Positions 58,001 through 64,000 of a stretch of 64,000 bases of DNA are shown piece by piece. The DNA lies in the NCBI RefSeq assembly GCF_003480915.1, contig NZ_QUKD01000013.1:138041-202040 (forward strand), read 5' to 3'. The notes under the pieces were generated by a model. That model had not been told where the DNA came from, made no database searches, and saw only the letters and a program-made list of their open reading frames with translations. Position 1 is the stretch's first letter, and each line of letters starts with the position of its first letter. Source of the stretch: Parabacteroides sp. TM07-1AC (GTDB lineage: Bacteria > Bacteroidota > Bacteroidia > Bacteroidales > Tannerellaceae). The position numbers and the translations under genes were made by a program.

Positions 58001-61000
58001 CTATTTCTCCGGGGATAAAGTATATCCGCCCCCTAATGCCTTATACAGATAAACGACAGCCAGTAATTCATTCTGTACGGCATTATTCAAACTGATCTGC
58101 GCATCCAGATATCCACGCTGGGCATCCAATACATCGATATAATTAGTCACTCCATTGATATATTGCAGTTCTGCCAGCTTCAGGTATTTAGCAGAGGCAG
58201 ATTCCAGTCTTTCCTGTGAGAAACGGATTTCTTTCGCTTTACGGATCGTGATAATGGCATCGTTCACTTCTTTAAAGGCTCCGATTACGCTTTTTTGATA
58301 ATTATACACTTCCTGCTCGTAACGGGCTTTCGATGCTTTCAGCTTCGCCTTATTCTTTCCCATCGCAAAAAGAGGTTGAAGCAGGTCGCCTGCCAAGAAC
58401 CACGCCGGGCTCTTCAACAGATCGCCCAATTCTTCACTTTCAATACCGAAGTTACCTGTCAGGCTGATCTTCGGGAACAAGTCGGTATAAACTACTCCTA
58501 CTTTGGCATTGGCTTCACGAAGTTTCAATTCAGCCTGCCGCATATCCGGACGACGTTCCAGCAAAGCAGAAGGCAGTCCCACCGGCAATGCATCGGGTAA
58601 ACGTTGTTCGCCCAGCGGCAATCCCCGCGGAATATAGCCGGGATATTCTCCCAAAAGCAGGGATATATCATTTTCCTTTATCCTGACCTGACGCTCCAAC
58701 GACGGGACAAGTGTTTCCGTACGGGCCAATTCTACCAATGCCTGGTTGTAAGATGTTTCAGAGGTCAAACCGCCTTCAAAACGAAGTTTAGCTAAACGCA
58801 CACCTTCACGGCGAGCTTCCAACGTCTGCCGGACAATATTCAACTGCCGGTCGAGGGCACATAATTCATAATAAGCGGCAGCCACTTCCGCGACTAAAGT
58901 CAACTGAAGACCACGCTGGGCTTCTACCGATTGCAGGTAGGCGGCTACTCCGGCTTCATTCGCCCAACGCAGGTTTCCCCACAAATCGAGTTCCCACGAA
59001 AGCGTCAGTTTGGCTCCATATTCAGGATCGGGATCCGGATTATCACCACCGTAGTTCAAACGTTCCTTCTGCCCGTAAATACGTGCCCCGATTTCAGGGA
59101 ACTGTTCAGCAAAAGTGATACGTTTGGCTGCCATCATTTCCTTGATCTTGGCAGCCGCTATCTTCATATCCTTGTTATTTTCCAGAGCGGTCGTTATCAA
59201 CCGTTGCAAAGTCGTATCGGCATATAAACTTTCCCAGGGTATATTCTCTACGGAAAGCGTATCCGATTCTCCTTCAAACTGAGCCGGAAGATTCAAGTCC
59301 GGGCGGGCATACTTCTCTCCTAACTTACAGGAAGAAAGCGATACCAAAGCAACTGTGACAACTGCAATAAAGAGGAAGAATTTCTTCTTCCGGAGAATTT
59401 TCTCTTTCGGAATGATCCGGCTAACCCGTTCCAATTTCAATACCTTCTTCACTTTATAGATAAAGACAAAGAAGAACGGAACCAGCACAATACCTACCGT
59501 GATAACCACCAACATGCCAAAGAACACCCCGGTTCCCAAACTGTGACGGGAGGCTGAACCCGGTCCGCTAGCCAATACCATTGGAAGCATACCCAGCACA
59601 AAAGCCAGAGAGGTCATCAAAATAGGACGGAAACGCATCTGAGCAGCATGAATGGCTGCTTTTACCACATCTACGCCTGCATCGACCTGTACCTTGGCAA
59701 ACTCTACGATCAGAATGGCATTCTTTGCAGCCAAACCGATCAAGGTTACAAGTCCGATCTGGAAATAAATATCGTTATGCAATCCGGTAGCCCAAATTCC
59801 CAAATAAGCACCTAAAGCAGCAACCGGCAACGACAACAGTACAGCGATCGGAACAATCCAACTCTCATACTGAGCTGCCAGGAAAAGGAATACAAACAGG
59901 AATACAAGTGCCAGCACCATACCGGTCTGTCCTCCAGCTTTCTTTTCCTGATAAGACAATCCGCTCCATTCCACACCGATGTTATCCGGCAGATGTTCCC
60001 GGGCGATCTGTTGCATAGCCGCCATCGCTTCGCCGGAACTGTATCCGGGAGCGGCAACCGCACTTATAGCAGCCGTAGAGAACATATTGAACTTCTTGAT
60101 CGTACCAGGTCCGGTTGTATAGCTTGTCGTTCCTAATGCAGTCAAAGGTACCATCGAGCCATTCTGTGCTTTTACGAAGAACAATCCCAGGCTTTCCGGA
60201 GTGGCACGATAAGGGGCTTCCGCCTGGATATATACCTTATATATACGGTTGAACATATTGAAGTCATTCACATAGACTGATCCCAAATAAGCCTTCATCG
60301 TCGAGAAAATATCGGTCAGTGGAATACCCAGGAATTTAGCTCGGTCACGATCCACATCAAAATATAACTGAGGAATCTGCGGTTGCAAAGCAGAAGAGAC
60401 ACCTGTCAGCTCCGGAGCTTTCGATGCATACAACATGAAAGTATCGGTCGCACTTACCAGATTTTCCCAACTGGCTTCTCCGCGGGCTTCCAGCTGCATT
60501 TCCAAACCACCGCTTTCTCCTAGACCGGGAATAACAGGCGGACGGTTCAGATAGGCTAATATTTCCGGATAATATTCAAACTCCTTACGGGCAACTTCCA
60601 TAACATCTTCAACTCCCATGCCGGAAGATTTACGTTCCTCCCAGGGTTTCAGGATAACGGTAAGGGTAGAACGGCTTTGCGATGTTCCCACACGAGTACT
60701 GCTACCGGTTACGTTTTGCACATAGGCCACAGCCGGTTGTTTCTCCAAAAACTCAATGGCACGGTCGGTTACCTTACGGGTACGTTCAAGGGTTGCTCCT
60801 TCAGGCATTACCAACTCAACAGTAAAAAAACCCTGGTCTTCCTCGGGTATAAAACTGGTCGGAATAAAACGGTTCAGTACAAAAATGAAAACAAGTACCA
60901 TACCAAAACCAGCCAGAATACGTTTAGGATTTCCTATAGCCTTTGACAGTAAATGAATATATTTATTATTTCCTTTATGTAACCAGATATTGATTTTGCG

Positions 61001-62527
61001 GAACACGAAGTTCTTCTTTCCGGTTGTCGGACGTAAGATCAAGGCACACATAGCAGGACTCAGAGTCAATGCCACTACCGTTGAAAGTAAGACCGAAACA
61101 ACGATCGTTATAGAGAACTGACGATATAGCGCACCTGTAATTCCACTCAGGAAACTTACCGGAACGAATACGGCAGCCAATACCATCGAAGTCGCGATCA
61201 ACGCGCCGGATAATTCATGCATAGCTTTATGAGTGGCTTCCCGGGGTGTGAGCTTTTCCTCATGCATAATACGTTCTACATTTTCCACAACCACAATGGC
61301 ATCATCCACTACAATACCGATAGCCAGGATCAATCCCAACAAGGTCAGCATATTCAGTGAAAATCCCATGATCAACATGAATCCGAATGTTCCGACCAAA
61401 GAAATAGGTACGGCAATAGTCGGAATCAAGGCTGCGCGCCAGTTCTGCAAAGACAAGTACACCACCAAAACGACCAGGAACAAGGCCTCAAACAAGGTCT
61501 TATACACTTCATGGATAGATTGAGAGATATATTCCGTCATATCAAACGGAAATCCGTATTCCAGTCCTTCCGGAAAGTTCTGGCTGATCTCTTTCATCGC
61601 CTCCTTCACATTCGTAGCGACTTCCAGCGCATTAGCTCCCGGCAACATATAAATACCGAGGATAGCAGCATTCTCTCCATTTATTCCACTTTCAGTAGAA
61701 TAGGAAGAGGCTTCCAGTGAAATACGAGCGACATCACGCAAACGGACGATAGAACCGTCCTGGTTAGCACGAACAACTATATCTTCAAATTCCTTTACAG
61801 TCGAAAGACGGCCACGAGCAGTAATTGGTATAGTGACATCCACATCGATAACAGGTTGTTTTCCCAACTCACCGGCTGCAGATTCGCTGTTCTGCTCTTT
61901 CAGGGCATTTTGGATATCTTTCACCGTCAATCCCATATTAGCAAGACGGTCAGGATAGACCCATATCTGCATACCATAATAACGGCTACCGATGTTCGAT
62001 ACACGTCCTACCCCCGGAATACGGCGAAGGACATCGAGCACATTGATCGTTGCAAAGTTACTCAGGTAAATTTCATCAAAGCGCGGATCATCCGAGCTCA
62101 AACTTAATGTCATCAACTGGCTGGCGGATTGTTTCTCTACCGTGATACCGTTCTGTACGACATCAGACGGAAGACGCGACTCTGCCAGCTTCACACGATT
62201 CTGAATTTCTACAGCAGCCAAATCAGGATCTGCCGAAACATCGAAAGTGACCGTAATGGTCAAACCTCCTGAATTGCTACTACTACTCTGCATATAGATC
62301 ATCCCCGGAGTTCCGTTCAACTCCTGTTCGATCGGTGTAGCTACAGCCTGCGACACCGTCAACGCACTGGCACCCGGATAAGAGGCACTAATCTTCACAA
62401 CTGGCGGCGTGATCTGCGGATACTGATCCACCGGCAACAACATCAATCCGATAATCCCGACAATAACAATTAATAAAGAAAGTACAGTCGAGAATACGGG
62501 ACGGTCTATAAAGAATCCCGGCTTCAT
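58001..62527 (-). CDS. Fused RND multidrug efflux pump and outer-membrane channel lipoprotein
   Basis: 1508 residues. Residues 1 to about 1045 are a complete HAE1/AcrB-type RND permease: start GFFIDRPVFSTVLSLLIV, proton-relay Asp pair in GIVVDDAIVVVENVERIM, Lys in GLAAKNAILIVEFAK. Without a stop the frame continues through KVKKVLKLERVS and IPKEKILRKKK into a hydrophobic segment with lipobox VSLSSCKLG (Cys1067), then a full OprM/NodT-type channel (WELDLWGNLRWANEAG; LLERRPDMRQAELKLREA). There is no ATG, GTG or TTG in frame between the parts. Either one polypeptide spans both membranes or signal peptidase II cuts at Cys1067 and frees the channel. The adaptor gene overlaps its start by 4 bases. 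Confidence 0.9.
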   Translation of the reverse strand: MKPGFFIDRPVFSTVLSLLIVIVGIIGLMLLPVDQYPQITPPVVKISASYPGASALTVSQAVATPIEQELNGTPGMIYMQSSSSNSGGLTITVTFDVSADPDLAAVEIQNRVKLAESRLPSDVVQNGITVEKQSASQLMTLSLSSDDPRFDEIYLSNFATINVLDVLRRIPGVGRVSNIGSRYYGMQIWVYPDRLANMGLTVKDIQNALKEQNSESAAGELGKQPVIDVDVTIPITARGRLSTVKEFEDIVVRANQDGSIVRLRDVARISLEASSYSTESGINGENAAILGIYMLPGANALEVATNVKEAMKEISQNFPEGLEYGFPFDMTEYISQSIHEVYKTLFEALFLVVLVVYLSLQNWRAALIPTIAVPISLVGTFGFMLIMGFSLNMLTLLGLILAIGIVVDDAIVVVENVERIMHEEKLTPREATHKAMHELSGALIATSMVLAAVFVPVSFLSGITGALYRQFSITIVVSVLLSTVVALTLSPAMCALILRPTTGKKNFVFRKINIWLHKGNNKYIHLLSKAIGNPKRILAGFGMVLVFIFVLNRFIPTSFIPEEDQGFFTVELVMPEGATLERTRKVTDRAIEFLEKQPAVAYVQNVTGSSTRVGTSQSRSTLTVILKPWEERKSSGMGVEDVMEVARKEFEYYPEILAYLNRPPVIPGLGESGGLEMQLEARGEASWENLVSATDTFMLYASKAPELTGVSSALQPQIPQLYFDVDRDRAKFLGIPLTDIFSTMKAYLGSVYVNDFNMFNRIYKVYIQAEAPYRATPESLGLFFVKAQNGSMVPLTALGTTSYTTGPGTIKKFNMFSTAAISAVAAPGYSSGEAMAAMQQIAREHLPDNIGVEWSGLSYQEKKAGGQTGMVLALVFLFVFLFLAAQYESWIVPIAVLLSLPVAALGAYLGIWATGLHNDIYFQIGLVTLIGLAAKNAILIVEFAKVQVDAGVDVVKAAIHAAQMRFRPILMTSLAFVLGMLPMVLASGPGSASRHSLGTGVFFGMLVVITVGIVLVPFFFVFIYKVKKVLKLERVSRIIPKEKILRKKKFFLFIAVVTVALVSLSSCKLGEKYARPDLNLPAQFEGESDTLSVENIPWESLYADTTLQRLITTALENNKDMKIAAAKIKEMMAAKRITFAEQFPEIGARIYGQKERLNYGGDNPDPDPEYGAKLTLSWELDLWGNLRWANEAGVAAYLQSVEAQRGLQLTLVAEVAAAYYELCALDRQLNIVRQTLEARREGVRLAKLRFEGGLTSETSYNQALVELARTETLVPSLERQVRIKENDISLLLGEYPGYIPRGLPLGEQRLPDALPVGLPSALLERRPDMRQAELKLREANAKVGVVYTDLFPKISLTGNFGIESEELGDLLKSPAWFLAGDLLQPLFAMGKNKAKLKASKARYEQEVYNYQKSVIGAFKEVNDAIITIRKAKEIRFSQERLESASAKYLKLAELQYINGVTNYIDVLDAQRGYLDAQISLNNAVQNELLAVVYLYKALGGGYTLSPEK

Positions 62528-63690
62528 TCTCCTGCCTCCTCTCTATATGCTGCGACAGCTTTATCGTCACCAGCCTGAACCGGACGAACCAACATACCGG
62601 GAACTAACTTATGATAACCTTCTACTACCACAGATTCATTCTCACCAAGACCACGCTCGATAACAATATTGTTTCCTATTTCCGGTCCTGTCTGTACAAA
62701 ACGTTTCTCTGCAACATTATCACGACGGATAATATAAATGAAGACACCGCCTTGTTCAATAGATATAGCCTTTCGCGGAACAACAATAGATCGTTCACGT
62801 ACATCTAATAATAATTTCACGCGGGTAAACTGTCCGGGAAGTAGTTTCTGATTCGGATTCGCTAATTCTGCACGCACACCGAAAGTTCCAGTTTGTGGAT
62901 CTACGATCGGATCAGCAAAATCAACAATTCCTTTTACCGGATATTCTGAATTATCGGCAAGGGTTACAGTTACGGTCGGTTGCCAGGATCGGGTTGTGTC
63001 CTGTTCACCAAACTTGATATTGCGACGTTCAGCGCGCAGATAATCCAGTGCCGTCATTTTAAAATCCACCAATACCGTATCGCTTTTTACAACAGCGGCC
63101 AGTTTTGAATTAACTCCGGGACCAACCAAAGCTCCAACATCGACAAAACGTTCACTGATATATCCGGCAATCGGGGAAGTGACAGTTGTATAGCCAAGTT
63201 CCAGCTGTGCCTGATCGAGGTCTGCTTTACTCATAGCTATATTAGCCTCCGAATCATCCAGGGAAGCCAATGCGTTATCAAGATCCAACTGGCTCGCTGC
63301 ATGTTGTTCATACAAGGGTTGTAAACGTTCCACATCTCTTTTGGCTTTTGCCGCCTGCGCTTCATTCTTCTTCAACTGTGCTCTTGCTTTTTCTACACGG
63401 GCTTTATAAAGAGCTGAATTGATAATAAACAGAGGTTCGTTCTGTTTCACCTGTTTACCTTCTACAAACAGCATCTTTTCGAGGTAACCTTCTACACGGG
63501 CATGTATCTCTACATAACTCGCAGCACGGATACGTCCTACGTATTCACCAAATATTTGCACATCTTCTTTCTGAGGCTTGTCTACAATGACAAGGGGACG
63601 CAACGGTTCTTCTTTTTTACGACAACCTGTTGCCAGCATTAAAAGGGCGACTAATACGATACTTCCTTTTACTAATCTTTCTCCTACCAT
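62524..63690 (-). CDS. RND efflux periplasmic adaptor (membrane fusion) lipoprotein
   Basis: 388 residues with a lipoprotein signal (MLATGCRKK, Cys23). It has the biotinyl-lipoyl halves (VEIHARVEGYLEKMLFVEGK; YTTVTSPIAGYISERFV), a coiled-coil hairpin (about 95-165), a beta-barrel domain and a membrane-proximal domain (VFIYIIRRDNVAEKRFVQTG). It links the pump to the channel. Its stop overlaps the pump start as ATGA. No local regulator gene lies in the window, but a palindrome upstream (63864-63878) could be an operator. Confidence 0.93.
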   Translation of the reverse strand: MVGERLVKGSIVLVALLMLATGCRKKEEPLRPLVIVDKPQKEDVQIFGEYVGRIRAASYVEIHARVEGYLEKMLFVEGKQVKQNEPLFIINSALYKARVEKARAQLKKNEAQAAKAKRDVERLQPLYEQHAASQLDLDNALASLDDSEANIAMSKADLDQAQLELGYTTVTSPIAGYISERFVDVGALVGPGVNSKLAAVVKSDTVLVDFKMTALDYLRAERRNIKFGEQDTTRSWQPTVTVTLADNSEYPVKGIVDFADPIVDPQTGTFGVRAELANPNQKLLPGQFTRVKLLLDVRERSIVVPRKAISIEQGGVFIYIIRRDNVAEKRFVQTGPEIGNNIVIERGLGENESVVVEGYHKLVPGMLVRPVQAGDDKAVAAYREEAGE

Positions 63691-63863
63691 TACTAATATC
63701 TATAAATGACACTTAAATATTCTATTGTTCTATCTCTCTATTGTAAGAATGAAATAATCGTACCATTGTTCAATACAATCTGTTAAAAAACGCTATACTC
63801 TTAAATATTAACCATATAAAACTATTATCAGATAGAGCGAGTTTTCTACTAAAATCTACTTTC

Positions 63864-63878
63864 GTGGAATTATTCCAC
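63864..63878. promoter_or_regulatory. Candidate operator palindrome upstream of the efflux operon
   Basis: GTGGAAT-T-ATTCCAC is a perfect 7+1+7 dyad. The dyad extends outward as TTCGTGG and CCACAAACGAA with a two-base bulge. It lies 174 bases upstream of the adaptor start. Confidence 0.4.
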
Positions 63879-63959
63879 AAACGAATGTTACTTAGTCCAC
63901 AAAATTAATATAAATCAAAAACAAATAATGTATTTATGGATAGTCATAAAACAAAAAAA

Positions 63960-63983
63960 GAGTCCACTCTTTCGAATGAACTC
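63960..63983 (-). terminator. Possible terminator of a gene beyond the right edge
   Basis: GAGTCCA (63960-63966) pairs with TGAACTC (63977-63983) with one mismatch, followed on the minus strand by a T run (A-run at 63953-63959). The gene it would end is outside the window. Confidence 0.4.
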
Positions 63984-64000
63984 CTTTCTGTCTTTCAGCT

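Larger units (their letters stand above)
63691..64000. other. Upstream region of the efflux operon
   Basis: 310 gene-free bases to the right edge. It is A+T-rich and holds no supportable open frame. It contains the palindrome GTGGAATTATTCCAC (63864-63878) just after a near-consensus rightward box TACTTTCG (63858-63865), and a weak hairpin with an A-run at 63953-63983 that may end a leftward gene lying beyond the window. I could not find a convincing TAnnTTTG box for the efflux operon itself. Confidence 0.55.

Overview
The window is chromosomal DNA from a member of the Bacteroidales, most likely a Parabacteroides or close gut relative. The evidence is a starch-utilization (Sus) operon with SusC/SusD proteins, an Rnf complex operon with an RseC gene in front, many outer-membrane lipoproteins, DUF5106, DUF3078 and DUF6377-type proteins, and Bacteroidetes-type promoters (-7 box TAnnTTTG) in front of most transcription units. 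The species is inferred from gene content, not from a database match. No rRNA, tRNA or CRISPR locus was seen.

Region by region. 1-2.9 kb: start of a nucleoside transporter (cut by the window edge), a DUF151 nuclease-like protein translationally coupled to it, a candidate Bacteroidales-1-type small RNA, and an operon of a DUF5106/thioredoxin-like lipoprotein and an M48 metalloprotease. 3.0-15.1 kb: susA-susB-susC-susD-susE operon for alpha-glucans, read leftward, with a divergent membrane-spanning SusR-like regulator. The spacer between them holds five copies of a 13-bp palindrome at 21-22 bp intervals. 15.1-20.8 kb: an ORF6N-domain gene, then dnaG, a NatA/NatB-like ABC exporter and a histidine phosphatase. 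20.8-25.1 kb: a leftward operon with a nuclease/phosphoesterase fusion, xanthine permease, xanthine phosphoribosyltransferase and a thioesterase. 25.2-33.1 kb: threonine aldolase, an ECF sigma factor, an NfeD-type protease, an AlbA_2 protein, a KefB-type antiporter with kdsB, and a membrane protein of unknown role. 33.4-36.9 kb: pyrG-yidC. 37.1-45.4 kb: a DUF3078 outer-membrane protein, then rseC-rnfBCDGEA-galE. 45.6-48.3 kb: a free Hpt protein and a soluble hybrid histidine kinase with two receivers. 48.4-50.6 kb: HAD phosphatase, NAD(P)-binding protein and cyclophilin lipoprotein.

50.6-54.9 kb is the most accessory-looking stretch. It has a 215-bp MITE-like element with 19-bp perfect terminal inverted repeats, an HU-like/DUF4469 protein, a four-unit 23-bp palindromic array starting right after that gene's stop codon, and an A+T-rich secreted beta-helix/MBG protein whose reading frame is broken by one base just before its C-terminal sorting-type tail. 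55.0-64.0 kb: a U32 peptidase (RlhA-like), a MetA with the acetyl-CoA-type Glu111, and a two-gene multidrug efflux operon in which the RND pump and the outer-membrane channel are fused into one 1508-residue protein with an internal lipoprotein signal.

The best candidates for something new are the pump-channel fusion with its internal lipobox, the two palindromic arrays spaced at about two helical turns, the EEP nuclease/metallophosphoesterase fusion in the xanthine salvage operon, and the broken secreted protein with its surrounding repeats.
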